DNA from: Isoetes taiwanensis
Lineage: Eukaryota; Streptophyta; Lycopodiopsida; Isoetales; Isoetaceae
NCBI GenBank assembly: GCA_021234155.1
Contig: JAJEKV010000026.1
Location: 16,236,283 to 16,300,282 of the forward strand
Direction of reading: 5' to 3'
Length of the DNA stretch: 64,000 nt
The notes below the pieces were generated by a model. It did no database searches. It was not told the origin of the DNA and was given only the letters and a program-made list of their open reading frames with translations. This document shows, in pieces, positions 32,901 to 47,027 of the stretch (position 1 is its first letter; each line of letters begins with the position of its first letter). Both the position numbers and the translations under genes were made by a program.

Positions 32901-35900
32901 TATACTTTCCTTTGCCTAGGGTCTAATCTAGCCAAGTCCATACTCCTAACTTGGTCACTTAACCGAAGCTAGAGAAATTCTGTCCTGGCACTACCCAGGC
33001 CCTAGACCAAATGAGTCCAACAAGAATACTAAATAAGCTCAATATTTGTCTGAAGCTGTTCATCATTTTCACATAAACAGGTTTTTCCTTTCAACGTGCA
33101 GCATTATTGAAAGTATATCTTTATAAAGCTACCTAGTAGAGGACTGATTTCCCATTAAGGCTACCTAGTAGAGGACTGATTTCTCAAGCCCCAAAACCAT
33201 GTATTCTCAATGAAAAGTAGTAGCAAAATATTCATAAACGTAATTCAACACTTAACATTCAAGGCAACCTGGTAGAAGGCTGATTTCTCAAGCCCCAAAA
33301 CCATGTAACCTTAATGCAAAGTTGTTGCAGAAAATTCTTAAGCAAAAACATAAAGTCATATCGAGTAAATTGCAAAAATGCACTATTATTGAATTGAAAT
33401 TGAATAGTTTAGACAATAACATACAAAGTGCATAGTATACAGTTACATTTTTTGCGTCATTCCATAACCTTCCACGTTAACACCAACCCTGTTTGCAAAA
33501 TAGAGACAATTGGAGGAGAGAGCCCGTACCTGCAGCCAATCATGCAAACGTTAGCAGTAATCCCGGTAACGATGCAAGGGCCAAAAGGTACATTGGGTCT
33601 CTCAGTTTATCACTGATCACCAATTGTATCCTTTTGCCCTGGGAAAACATTAACAAGAAAGAGAAATGGAATTATAACTTGAGAATTTTCCAAATCCAAA
33701 CAGTTGCAGTAGGATTTGCCAAACATTAATCAAACTTATAAGTTACGCACTTTTAAGTATAGACATGGTGCATGAAGCACAAATAAATTCTAGCTTCAAC
33801 TTAAGCCTAGAATCTCAATAAAGAAAACACATATTGCTTATGCATCCCGCATTGTACCACAAGTACAATTTTGGCATCACCAAATGAATGCACTAATGCA
33901 CCAAGACACCCTGGATAGGCTCATAAGAGGCCCAGGCTTATAGCAAAAGCCTTCATACTAGCAAGGTTAGTTCAAAATGAGAACCTTCTCTAATCTGCAC
34001 TTGCTATGTAAAATTCCGTAGAATCATAAGCAATGAATTGAAAAGCAATGGATTTCATTTCATATCTTTTCAAATACAAAGTATATGAATCCAAAAATAC
34101 CATAAAATGAACTCGGGATGTAGAGCGAGCATTAATATATTTCCATGTCTATGAGCCAAAGAATGACTCTCTGTCTATGAGTAAATCAAATCATGCCTAG
34201 AAACATGAGTAAAATGAAAAAATAGATTAATATATAAGGCTTTGGAAAACCCGAGTATTAGCCGTTTCCCATCCTTTAGTAAATACTCTAGCTCAATTTT
34301 CCATTTCCTTAAGCTAGATAACGTCTCATTCGTAATTTCCATCTTGGCATCAAATCGATCTCGCCTTGCCTTCATATCGGGGATCGAAACCTAGTAGCAA
34401 GGCTTTTGGTACAGCCGAAACCTACACGTACATGGCCAGGCCGCATTGTCTTGCTAAATAGCCACAATAATCGATAAGAACAACAATAATAATGATGATA
34501 AAAGCAAACAAATGTTTTGGTTCTCTGCCATTGCTTATCAAATAGTACAGAGAATAGACAATACCTCATGGTCTATCCAAGTTGCCATTCTAACAAATTC
34601 GACCTGCCTAATGTTGGCAGTGGCAAAGAATATGAACCAATCTTCTTACATCCATCAATTTGTAACAGAGCAAGAAGTCTAAGTATAGATCCAAAGATTT
34701 TATCCCCTGCAAAGGCGGATCCGCATCTGAGGCATAAAGATACCAAACCTGTAGACATGTAAAATCTTGTTTTTGCCTGGTTGGAGTCAAGCCAGCTAAA
34801 TGTCATTTTGCTTGTCCATTCTGTTCCAGAAAACTCAGCCATAGAGCTCAGACAAAATCGAATGCCCCTTTGTATCATGGTATCACCAATTTCGGCCATC
34901 TTTTTCTGATCAAACTGGCCAGTAACCGCTCCGTCATTTTTGTGTTATAGCAGGGGCTACAATCCGTCCCATTCCGGCCATGCTTTTTAAGCTGGATATG
35001 GCTTCAAAGGTCAAAGCTTGCCAAATCTGGCTATGTCATATCCGAAAACTCGGAGTTTGATATCTGCCACTTAACAGCGAACTGGCTGGCTCTGTGCAAC
35101 ATCCAAAAATGGAATCGCCCAGTGTCTCTGCAGACCGGCCAACACATCTGGGTCTAAGAAAAATAATTTCGCTAAGGCTCTGTAGATGCCCTTAGCAAAT
35201 AAATCATTTGCCCTAAGTTTATCTGCAAATGAGGCTAAGTATGTAAATATGTAAAGGCATGCATTCCCCCCTGTTAAGGCACCACAGATAAAGCGTAATA
35301 TTAAATCGATTTCGTGAAGTAGGGTTTGCTAGCCCTAAATCGATTTCCAAGGAAATACCCTAAACCATTGCGTTATTTTTTTGCTTTTCTCGAACCTAAA
35401 TCCAGAGGTAAAATCCAACCGTAGGCCAATAATGCAATCTAATTGCATCTCAAGTATACTAGGTTGCCACAATTGCCAATATTGTTTTCCACAATTAAAT
35501 TGTGTGCCATTTTCAAATCCTTGCCAGATTGTGCATAGGATCCACCTGAACAACCTGTATAGGGTTTAATCCTGGCATATACGGCAATATGTCATGTTTC
35601 AAGTTCCTGACATCCCGCCAAGATTAATAAGCTCTAAATCTTGGTGAAATTCACACCATAAGTTTTAGTGCAGAATTCAAGGAATGGCATAAGGAATTCA
35701 GCAATTTTAAATGTTCAATGGTAGCATTCACCATAAACAACGTTAAGGCAAGACTCCCGTATCACATATTTTTATATTCTTATATTTTTGCACATTTGCA
35801 AACTTACAACATAGGCCATATTGGCATCATAGGGTTGTATGTCCCTAAAGTCTATAGGATCATACCATTTTCACGTCCTAGTCAGATTGAGCAAAGCCCC

Positions 35901-36737
35901 ATACACTTGCAGCCAAGGCACACTCCAATAAACAATAAACAATAAATAGTGCTTGTGTGCCTTAAAGCCAAATACACAAATTTTTAGTAGTCATGGTGCC
36001 ATTGTATTATTGGCAACCAATTATGCCCTTAATTATAGGGGCACTTCAAGATATTGCTCTATTGCATCCGTACAAGAAAAGAGTACAGAGTGGTGCCATA
36101 GCAAATTGGGCCACCAATGCAATAAAGGAGACTACACCGCTCTTAGTATTTTGAGCCAGTGTTGTCAGAGTACTTGACATCTCCTACAGCGGTATGAGCT
36201 TCACAAGTGCTGTAACTAGCTCTTGTGTTGCAACCGTCTCCAACCTGTTATATATATTTATATTTATATATATATATAGCAACCTACCTCCTACCGCAGG
36301 AAGTAGGGTCCTAAAAGAAAATTCAGTATATTGCTAGGTAGCGCGGGGTACCTAACATTCTGCTAGGACCCTACGTTACCTGTAAATCGTTACAATGTTA
36401 AAAGATAAAAGATAAATCATATAGCAGATATTCATACCTTTATGTTCTTGCTCAGGTTTCAAGAAGCCCAGTTTTTTAATGTTCATAAGCCATAGAAATC
36501 CGTCATATTTCTGTGGCTAGTACTTGTCATTTTTGAAATGTCCCAATGCATCAGTAAATAGCAAACAGTAAGTAGGTAGCAAACCAGTAATAGCCAATGT
36601 AACGGTAGAGAGCAAAGGCGAATGGAAAACATAATGTTCAATAAATCACGAGAGGTGTACTGTGGTACAATTAATTCAGTGGACTCAAAAGGATAGAGTT
36701 TCATATCCTTGAATATGATAACAGATGTTTCAGCATA
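32901..36737. repeat. Tandem array 1, unit 1 (3837 bp)
   Basis: Starts TATACTTTCCTTTGCC and ends at the same word of unit 2. Near its start a block of about 100 bp (CTACCTAGTAGAGGACTGATTTCTCAAGCCCCAAAACCATGT) is repeated about three times (33128-33310). A stem-loop lies at 36303-36374. Short open pieces recur in all units but none looks like a full gene; on the minus strand exon-like segments with CTGCAG acceptors can be read near 33480-33620. Confidence 0.9.
36303..36374. other. Nested stem-loop at the unit end
   Basis: Outer arms GTAGGGTCCTA (36303-36313) and TAGGACCCTAC (36364-36374) are perfect complements. Inner arms TAGGTA (36335-36340) and TACCTA (36349-36354) pair as well. Kept in the next unit (40151-40222) and in array 2 (51307-51378). 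Confidence 0.75.
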
Positions 36738-39700
36738 TATACTTTCCTTTGCCTAGGGTCTAATCTAGCCAAGTCCATACTCCTAACTTGGTCACTTAAC
36801 CGAAGCTAGAGAAATTCTGTCCTGGCACTACCCAGGCCCTAGACCAAATGAGTCCAACAAGAATACTAAATAAGCTCAATATTTGTCTGAAGCTGTTCAT
36901 CATTTTCACATAAACAGGTTTTTCCTTTCAACGTGCAGCATTATTGAAAGTATATCTTTATAAAGCTACCTAGTAGAGGACTGATTTCCCATTAAGGCTA
37001 CCTAGTAGAGGACTGATTTCTCAAGCCCCAAAACCATGTATTCTCAATGAAAAGTAGTAGCAAAATATTCATAAACGTAATTCAACACTTAACATTCAAG
37101 GCAACTTGGTAGAAGGCTGATTTCTCAAGCCCCAAAACCATGTAACCTTAATGCAAAGTTGTTGCAGAAAATTCTTAAGCAAAAACATAAAGTCATATCG
37201 AGTAAATTGCAAAAATGCACTATTATTGAATTGAAATTGAATAGTTTAGACAATAACATACAAAGTGCATAGTATACAGTTACATTTTTTGCGTCATTCC
37301 ATAACCTTCCACGTTAACACCAACCCTGTTTGCAAAATAGAGACAATTGGAGGAGAGAGCCCGTACCTGCAGCCAATCATGCAAACGTTAGCAGTAATCC
37401 CGGTAACGATGCAAGGGCCAAAAGGTACATTGGGTCTCTCAGTTTATCACTGATCACCAATTGTATCCTTTTGCCCTGGGAAAACATTAACAAGAAAGAG
37501 AAATGGAATTATAACTTGAGAATTTTCCAAATCCAAACGATTCTTGAGGGATTTGCCAAACATTAATCAAACTTATAAGTTACGCACTTTTAAGTATAGA
37601 CATGGTGCATGAAGCCTGTAATAAATTCTAGCTTCAACTTAAGCCTAGAATCTCAATAAAGAAAACACATATTGCTTATGCATCCCGCATTGTACCACAA
37701 GTACAATTTTGGCATCACCAAATGAATGCACTAATGCACCAAGACACCCTGGATAGGCTCATAAGAGGCCCAGGCTTATAGCAAAAGCCTTCATACTAGC
37801 AAGGTTAGTTCAAAATGAGAACCTTCTCTAATCTGCACTTGCTATGTAAAATTCCAGAGAATCATAAGCACAGAATTGAAAAGCAATGGATTTCATTTCA
37901 TATCTTTTCAAATACAAAGTATATGAATCCAAAAATACCATAAAAATGAACTCAGATGTAGAGCGAGCATTAATATATTTCCATGTCTATGAGCCAAAGA
38001 ATGACTCTCTGTCTATGAGTAAATCAAATCATGCCTAGAAACATGAGTAAAATGAAAAAAATAGATTAATATATAAGGCTGGAAAACCTGAGTATTAGCG
38101 CTCGTTTCCCATCCTTTAGTAAATACTCTAGCTCAATTTTCCATTTCCTTAAGCTAGATACGTCTCATTCGTAATTTCCATCTTGGCATCAAATCGATCT
38201 GCCTGCCTTCATATCAGGGATCGAAACCTAGTAGCAAGGCTTTTGGTACAGCCGAAACCTACACAGACATGGCCAGTTCTGTGTCTTGCTAAATAGCCAC
38301 AATAATCTGATAAGAACAACAATAATAATGATGATAAAAGCAAACAAATGTTTTGGTTCTCTGCCATTGCTTATCAAATAGTACAGAGAATAGACAATAC
38401 CTCATGGTCTATCCAAGTTGCCATTCTAACAAATTCGACCTGCCTAATGTTGGCAGTGGCAAAGAATATGAACCAATCTTCTTACATCCATCAATTTGTA
38501 ACAGAGCAAGAAGTCTAAGTATAGATCCAAAGATTTTATCCGCAAGCAAAGCGGATCGGCATACAGGGCATAAAGATACCAAACCTGTAGACATGTAAAA
38601 TCTTGTTTTTGCCTGGTTGGAGTCAAGCCAGCTAAATGTCATTTTGCTTGTCCATTCTGTTCCAGAAAACTCAGCCATAGAGCTCAGACAAAATCGAATG
38701 CCCCTTTGTATCATGGTATCACCAATTTCGGCCATCTTTTTTCCTACGATCAAACCGCCAAGAATCAACCGCTCTATTTTTTGTGTTATAGCGGGGGCTA
38801 CAATCCGTCCCATTCCGCCATGCTTTTTAAAAGTCGGATATGGCTTCAAAGGTCAAAGCTTGCCAAATCTGGCTATGTCATATCCGAAAACTTCGAGTTT
38901 GATATCCGCCACTTAACAAATGAACCGGCCGGCTCAGCGTAAACATCCGAAAATGGAATCGCCCGATCTCTGCGCAGACCGCCAACACATCCGGGTCTAA
39001 GAAAAATAATTTCGCTAAGGCTCAGATGCCCTTAGCAAATAAATCATTTGCCCTAAGTTTATCCTTCAAATGAGGCTAAGTATGTAACTATGTAAAGGCA
39101 TGCATTCCCTGCATAAACCACGATAAAGGCGAGAATATTAAATCGATTTCGAAGTAGGGTTTGCTAGCCCTAAATCGATTTCCAAGGAAATACCCTAAAC
39201 CATTGCGTTATTTTTTTGCTTTTCTCGAACCTAAATCCAGAGGTAAAATCCAACCGTAGGCCAATAATGCAATCTAATTGCATCTCAAGTATACTAGGTT
39301 GCCACAATTGCCAATATTGTTTTCCACAATTAAATTGTGTGCCATTTTCAAATCCTTGCCAGATTGTGCATAGGATCCACCTGAACAACCTGTATAAGGT
39401 TTAATCCTGGCATATACGGCAATATGTCATGTTTCAAGTTCCTGACATCCCGCCAAGATTAATAAGCTCTAAATCTTGGTGAAATTCACACCATAAGTTT
39501 TAGTGCAGAATTCAAGGAATGGCATAAGGAATTCAGCAATTTTAAATGTTCAATGGTAGCATTCACCATAAACAACGTTAAGGCAAGACTCCCGTATCAC
39601 ATATTTTTATATTCTTATATTTTTGCACATTTGCAAACTTACAACATAGGCCATATTGGCATCATAGGGTTGTATGTCCCTAAAGTCTATAGGATCATAC

Positions 39701-40582
39701 CATTTTCACGTCCTAGTCAGATTGAGCAAAGCCCCATACACTTTGCAGCGGTGGCACACTCCAATAAACAATAAACAATAAATAGTGCTTGTGTGCCTTA
39801 AAGCCAAATACCGACTTTAGTAGTCATGGTGCCATTGTATTATTGGCAACCAATTATGCCCTTAATTATAGGGGCACTTCAAGATATTGCTCTATTGCAT
39901 CCGTTACAAGAAAAAAGAGTACGAGTGGTGCCATAGCAAATTGGGCCACCAATGCAATAAAGGAGACTACACCGCTCTTAGTATTTTGAGCCGTGTTGTC
40001 GAGTACTTGACATCTCCTACAAATGCAGTATGAGCTTCACAAGTCTTTGTAACTAGCTCTTGTGTTGCAAACGTCTCTCCAACCCTGTTATATATATTTA
40101 TATTTATATTTATATATATATATATAGCAACCTACCTCCTACCGCAGGAAGTAGGGTCCTAAAAGAAAATTCAGTATATTGCTAGGTAGCGCGGGGTACC
40201 TAACATTCTGCTAGGACCCTACGTTACCTGTAAATTGTTACAATGTTAAAAGATAAAAGATAAATCATATAGCAGATATTCATACCTTTATGTTCTTGCT
40301 CAGGTTTCAAGAAGCCCAGTTTTTTAATGTTCATAAGCCATAGAAATCCGTCATATTTCTGTGGCTAGTACTTGTCATTTTTGAAATGTCCCAATGCATC
40401 AGTAAATAGCAAACAATAAGTAGGTAGCAAACCAGTAATAGCCAATGTAACGGTAGAGCAGTGCGAATGGAAAACATAATGTTCAATAAATCACGAGAGG
40501 TGTACTGTGTACAATTAATTCAGGTGGACTCAAAAGGATAGAGTTTCATATCCTTGAATATGATAACAGATGTTTCAGCATA
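36738..40582. repeat. Tandem array 1, unit 2 (3845 bp)
   Basis: Collinear with unit 1 throughout. Differences are few and cluster in short patches, many at CAG/CTG words (compare 34726-34730 with 38561-38566, and the 35045-35130 region with 38880-38990). Confidence 0.9.
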
Positions 40583-43500
40583 TATACTTTCCTTTGCCTA
40601 GGGTCTAATCTAGCCAAGTCCATACTCCTAACTTGGTCACTTAACCGAAGCTAGAGAAATTCTGTCCTGGCACTACCCAGGCCCTAGACCAAATGAGTCC
40701 AACAAGAATACTAAAGAAGCTCAATATTTGTCTGAAGCTGTTCATCATTTTCACATAAACAGGTTTTTCCTTTCAACGTGCAGCATTATTGAAAGTATAT
40801 CTTTATAAAGCTACCTAGTAGAGGACTGATTTCCCATTAAGGCTACCTAGTAGAGGACTGATTTCTCAAGCCCCAAAACCATGTATTCTCAATGAAAAGT
40901 AGTAGCAAAATATTCATAAACGTAATTCAACACTTAACATTCAAGGCAACCTGGTAGAAGGCTGATTTCTCAAGCCCCAAAACCATGTAACCTTAATGCA
41001 AAGTTGTTGCAAAAATTCTTAAGCAAAAACATAAAGTCATATCAGAGTAAATTGCAAAATGCACTATTATTGAATTGAAATTGAATAGTTTAGACAATAA
41101 CATACAAAGTGCATAGTATACAGTTACATTTTTTGCGTCATTCCATAACCTTCCACGTTAACACCAACCCTGTTTGCAAAATAGAGACAATTGGAGGAGA
41201 GAGCCCGTACCTGCAGCCAATCATGCAAACGTTAGCAGTAATCCCGGTAACGATGCAAGGGCCAAAAGGTACATTGGGTCTCTCAGTTTATCACTGATCA
41301 CCAATTGTATCCTTTTGCCCTGGGAAAACATTAACAAGAAAGAGAAATGGAATTATAACTTGAGAATTTTCCAAATCCAAACAGTTGCAGTAGGATTTGC
41401 CAAACATTAATCAAACTTATAAGTTACGCACTTTTAAGTATAGACATGGTGCATGAAGCCTGTAATAAATTCTAGCTTCAACTTAAGCCTAGAATCTCAA
41501 TAAAGAAAACACATATTGCTTATGCATCCCGCATTGTACCACAAGTACAATTTTGGCATCACCAAATGAATGCACTAATGCACCAAGACACCCTGGATAG
41601 GCTCATAAGAGGCCCAGGCTTATAGCAAAAGCCTTCATACTAGCAAGGTTAGTTCAAAATGAGAACCTTCTCTAATCTGCACTTGCTATGTAAAATTCCA
41701 GAGAATCATAAGCAATGTAATTGAAAAGCAATGGATTTCATTTCATATCTTTTCAAATACAAAGTATATGAATCCAAAAATACCATAAAAATGAACTCGT
41801 GATGTAGAGCGAGCATTAATATATTTCCATGTCTATGAGCCAAAGAATGACTCTCTTCCTATGAGTAAATCAAATCATGCCTAGAAACATGAGTAAAATG
41901 AAAAAATAGATTAATATATAAGGCTGGAAAACCCGAGTATTAGCGCCGTTTCCCATCCTTTAGTAAATACTCTAGCTCAATTTTCCATTTCCTTAAGCTA
42001 GATACGCCTCATTCGTAATTTCCATCTTGGCATCAAATCGACCGGGCCTTCATATCGTGGATCGAAACCTAGTAGCAAGGCTTTTGGTACAAAAAAACCT
42101 ACACGTGACATGGCCGCCTTGTCTTGCTAAATAGCCACAATAATCTGATAAGAACAACAATAATAATGATGATAAAAGCAAACAAATGTTTTGGTTCTCT
42201 CGCCATTGCTTATCAAATAGTACGTAGAATAGACAATACCTCATGGTCTATCCAAGTTGCCATTCTAACAAATTCGACCGCCTAATGTTGGCGGTGGCAA
42301 AGAATATGAACCAATCTTCTTACATCCATCAATTTGTAAATGAGCAAGAAGTCTAAGTATAGATCCAAAGATTTTATCCCGCCGCAAGGCGATCCGCATC
42401 TGAGGCATAAAGATACCAAACCCGTAGACATGTAAAATCTTGTTTTTGCCCGGTTGAGTCAAGCCAGCCTAAATGTCATTTTGCTTGTCCATTCTGCTCC
42501 GTAAAAACTCAGCCATAGAGCTCGAGACAAAATCCAATGCCCCTTTGTATCATGGTATCACCAATTTCGCCATCTTTTTTCGATCAAACCGCCAAGAATC
42601 ATCCGGCCATTTTTGTGTTATAGCAGGGCTACAATCCGTCCCATTCCGCCATGCTTTTAAGTCGGATATGGCTTCAAAGGTCAAAGCTTGCCAAATCTGG
42701 CTATGTCATATCCTTAAAAACTTCGAGTTTGATATCCGCCACTTAACAAATAACCGGCCGGCTCAGGCAACATCCGAAAATGGAATCGCCAAAGGTCTCT
42801 GGCAGACCGCCAACACATCCGGGTCTAAGAAAAATAATTTCGCTAAAGGCTCTGTAGATGCCCTTAGCAAATAAATCATTTGCCCTAAGTTTATCCGCAA
42901 ATGAGGCTAAGTATGTAAATATGTAAAGGCATGCATTCCCCGCATTAAGGCCCACGATAAAGGCGTAATATTAAATCGATTTCGTGAAGTAGGGTTTGCT
43001 AGCCCTAAATCGATTTCCAAGGAAATACCCTAAACCATTGCGTTATTTTTTGCTTTTCTCGAACCTAAATCCAGAGGTAAAATCCAACCAGAGGCCAATA
43101 ATGCAATCTAATTGCATCTCAAGTATACTAGGTTGCCACAATTGCCAATATTGTTTTCCACAATTAAATTGTGTGCCATTTTCAAATCCTTGCCGATTGT
43201 GCATAGGATCCACCAACAACCCGTATAAGGTTTAATCTCGGCATATACTAATATGTCATGTTTCAAGTTCCCGACATCCCGCCAAGATTAATAAGCTCTA
43301 AATCTTGGTGAAATTCACACCATAAGTTTTAGTGCGTAATTCAAGGAATGGCATAAGGAATTCAGCAATTTTAAATGTTCAATGGTAGCATTCACCATAA
43401 ACAACGTTAAGGCAAGACTCCCGTATCACATATTTTTATATTCTTATATTTTTGCACATTTGCAAACTTACAACATAGGCCATATTGGCATCATAGGGTT

Positions 43501-43915
43501 GTATGTCCCTAAAGTCTATAGGATCATACCATTTTCACGCCCTAGTCGATTGAGCAAAGCCCCATACACTTGCAGCGGGCACACCCAATAAACAATAAAC
43601 AATAAATAGTGCTTGTGTGCCTTAAAGCCAAATACACAAATTTTAGTAGTCATGGTGCCATTGTATTATTGGCAACCAATTATGCCCTTAATTATAGGGG
43701 CACTTCAAGATATTGCTCTATTGCATCCGTACAAGAAAAGAGTACAGAGTGGTGCCATAGCAAATTGGGCCACCAATGCAATAAAGGAGACTACACCGCT
43801 CTTAGTATTTTGAGCCAGTGTTGTCAGAGTACTTGACATCTCCTACAAATGCAGATGAGCTTCACAAGTGTTTGTAAATCCAGCTCTTGTGTTGCAAACT
43901 GCCTCCAACCTCAAC
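40583..43915. repeat. Tandem array 1, unit 3 (truncated)
   Basis: Collinear with units 1 and 2 up to the short (TA) tract that precedes the stem-loop. There the unit is cut and replaced by a long (TA)n tract; the last roughly 460 bp, including the stem-loop, are missing. Confidence 0.9.
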
Positions 43916-43917
43916 TA

Positions 43918-44053
<136 letters not shown>

Positions 44054-45104
44054 CACTGATAGGCTCTGTTCTTGTAGAATTAGAGGAACTATTCCAGATT
44101 GACATTAACTCTATGATATGGTTTGAGCACTTTCACACCCACATCCTGAGAGAATTATGACCGACATACCTAAATGCCTCAATCATACCAAATAGTATTT
44201 ATTAACATCTGGATCTATATGCCATCTGGGTTTATATTAACAAGTGTAACATGGATGGGAAGATTCTATGATAGTATTGTAAAAGGTTTAAGACAGTTTT
44301 TTCTGCTTATAATGGTCAAAATGACTTGCTTAATAGCTCAGAGTTGACATAAGTTGAAGATACAGTCTGGATTGACTAAGGACTCTAAGTTAGGCAAAGA
44401 AACCTTTGTTTCCAATAATGTCCATTACATCCGCAGACATAGGAAATTATGGCAGGCTTCCATTTTAACTCCAATAACACCAAATGGATTGTCTAGGCAT
44501 TTGACATCTTGAGCTTAGATAAATATCTTTGGCACTTTTTGGAAATCATATAAGATTTAATGATATTATTTTTAAAGTTATCTTTAGCATTACTTTTTGC
44601 GTGACCTAGTGAATTTGGATCTTTGGACTTCTAAGGCAAATTTTGGAATATTAAAGGAATCGTGATTTTCTATGGGTATACAGATACTGATCACATTGTC
44701 CAAGTAATAATAAAAGTTAAAAAACTAAGCGTAATGAGTGCTAACCCTTAGACGGACTTGCCACCAAATATTTTCGGTGCATTAAATAGCAGTAGCTCTA
44801 GTGACGGTTTTCGTTACACGAATGAGCTGACCATTGTACATCTAGTAAACAAGACAGTCTTGTAGCACAGACTTAGGGTTCGCACTTGAGAATACAAAAG
44901 ACGGCAATGGAGGACTACGGCCTGCCACAGCACTGCAAGATTTTTTTTACAGAATCAAACAAACACATGCTTCAGCCGGATATTGGTGTACAACGGTATG
45001 ATCTCCTGTAAGCCCACACATTCTATTGAACTTTTGCATGCTTGTAGAATACTGCCGCCCTTTTCTTACCTTAATTACTGGCCGATCTCCTTATACTTCA
45101 AGTC
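44054..45104. other. Upstream region of the spliced unknown gene
   Basis: AT-rich, with no repeat or gene recognised. It may hold the promoter of the gene at 45105, but no clear TATA box at a fixed distance is claimed. Confidence 0.4.
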
Positions 45105-46596
45105 ATGGGAAAAGATAAATGGGAAGATGATCTTGTCAAGGCATTTCTGAAAGATTTAAGCATTATAGATGAGAGCTCTTGGTGCATGATAGACGGTTTA
45201 CAGACAACAAAAGGCAAAAGCGCCTTGTCTGAAAACAGGGCATCTTCTTCTTCACATCCCAACTCTGATGCAATGACCAGACCTGAAGGCTGTCCCAATG
45301 TTAAGCCAACTAAGGCGGATATCATTTTGATGCTCAAGGAAAAAGGAATTGACTGCAAGAATGATGGGGCTGCTATCAAAAAATCAGTTTTAGAAGGAAT
45401 GGCAATTGAGGCTGGGATTGATATCTATGCTGCTAAGAAAAGCCTATTGGGAAAGCGCCCTGCTTCTAGCATTGGTGCCTGTAGACTGGTTATACAAGGA
45501 AGGAACAATGTTGGTGCAAGTTCTGGAGCAAAGAACAGCCTCATTAATCTCGGCACAAATTTGGATGCACTTGAGGAGGATGACACACCACTCAATCAGG
45601 TTTTGCTTCATTAATTTCGTTTAATAACTGAAATATGGGATGGGTAGAAATGTAAAGGCATTTTTAACTGCATGACATAACATTTTCCCTATGCTTTATC
45701 TGTGATGACTGTTTTAGTGACTAAGGTTTAGGCAACGTTTGCTGAAAGGCTTTGCTATGGTAACAGTGATTTACATTAACTACTGATGCATTTTTAACAA
45801 GTATAGAAACTCAGAAATAGCTATTGGTCTCTAGAGGGATATTTTTCGTATTCAAAACAGGTTGAACTATGGTAAGTCTAAAGAACATAAGGGACTGGAA
45901 CATATGGTTCTGGAACTAGGAAATATGTTTAACAAAGGTAAGAGACTTATATATGGTAGTGCTGCTACATAAAGAGAACACAATAAAATAGGAAGTTTCT
46001 GTCTATTTGTGCTATATGTTTATGTCTTAAGCTACTCATTTTCTGAAAAGTAACTGGTATATAAGGCTTTGATGGGATCCAAGCTTAAGGTAATGCTGGT
46101 GTGACTCTAATGGGTCAGCGATTCAACCATGTAAGGTTATATGATATAAAGCTGGCAGTTCATATAAAGAAAAATCAGCAAAAGGGAGTTATTCTTGCCC
46201 CAATTACAGTTTAACATTTTGATCTGATTACTACTTGACACTATTATTGTATATGGTTGAAGGGCGTTAAGCCTTGAGAATCTTTTGCTTACCTGCTAGT
46301 AGCTTAGCATTTTACCCTTTAAAGGCTAACTTGCTTTGGTTCTACTGCAGGTAACCGGATTCTCTACTACCTCCTTTGTATTTTACAAAGTATTTGGAAG
46401 ATCACTCGAAAGATATTTGGAAGATACAATTGAAGGAATGGAAAATCATAGGCAGAAACTCTGTTATTTTCTTAAAAAACTCAGGTCATGTCTCTTACTT
46501 AGTTTAAAATGACTGCAAGTGCTCTACTTTGCAAAACAGTATAATGGTTTTTGTCAAGAAGAAGCTGAAACTTTTACAGCTTCTAGAAAACATAAG
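45105..46596 (+). CDS. Spliced gene or gene fragment of unknown function
   Basis: Exon 1 (45105-45599, ATG start, 165 codons, phase 0) begins MGKDKWEDDLVKAFLKDL, has a serine-rich stretch, then ADIILMLKEKGIDCKNDGAA and a segment ending DDTPLNQ. A GT donor at 45600 pairs with a TACTGCAG acceptor ending 46350. Exon 2 (46351-46484) continues in frame: VTGFSTTSFVFYKVFGRSLE, then helical KLCYFLKKL. Exon 3 (46540-46596) keeps the frame (MVFVKKKLKLLQLLEN) and ends at a GTAATA donor. Three junctions agreeing in frame argue for real coding origin. I do not recognise the family and could not follow it to a stop, so it may be the 5' part of a gene or a captured fragment. It lies between repeat arrays. 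Confidence 0.5.
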
Positions 46597-47027
46597 GTAA
46601 TATTTTACTTATGCTATTTGGCTTCCAGCAGCATGAAACATCATGGGCAGCCATATCTAACAGTAAAGGCTGCCCTTTCCACCTTTTTTAATATATTGAA
46701 ATTTCTTTTTAATTATTGAAGCGTTTTCATAACTGGACAGGATAATGTATCAACTAGCTAGAATGGCAAGTTTTTCTGAAGACAAGGAATGCAAAGAATA
46801 TGTTAAGTTTAACCAAATCTGTAAATGGGTGGCATTTGCAAATAGTTGAGGTTGTTCAAAATACCATATAATGGGATACATGGAACTGGAATAGCCTTAA
46901 TACTTTGTTTAGCATACGATAACCTATTAGCCTGATATTAAATGGAATACGCTTGGAATATAAATACTGTAGATTGGTATTGCCTATAAGGTTCTCCTGA
47001 ATTTATAAAGGGACCGATAAGTCTAAA
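46597..47027. other. Possible further intron sequence of the unknown gene
   Basis: Contains at least one exon-like piece (CAGCATGAAACATCATGGGC near 46628), but no frame can be followed with confidence before the composite repeat starts at 47028. Confidence 0.35.

Noticed and set aside
32901-43915. Array units as LTR retrotransposons or solo LTRs
   Set aside because: Units have no TG...CA ends, target duplications, primer site or pol domains; they are head-to-tail tandem repeats.
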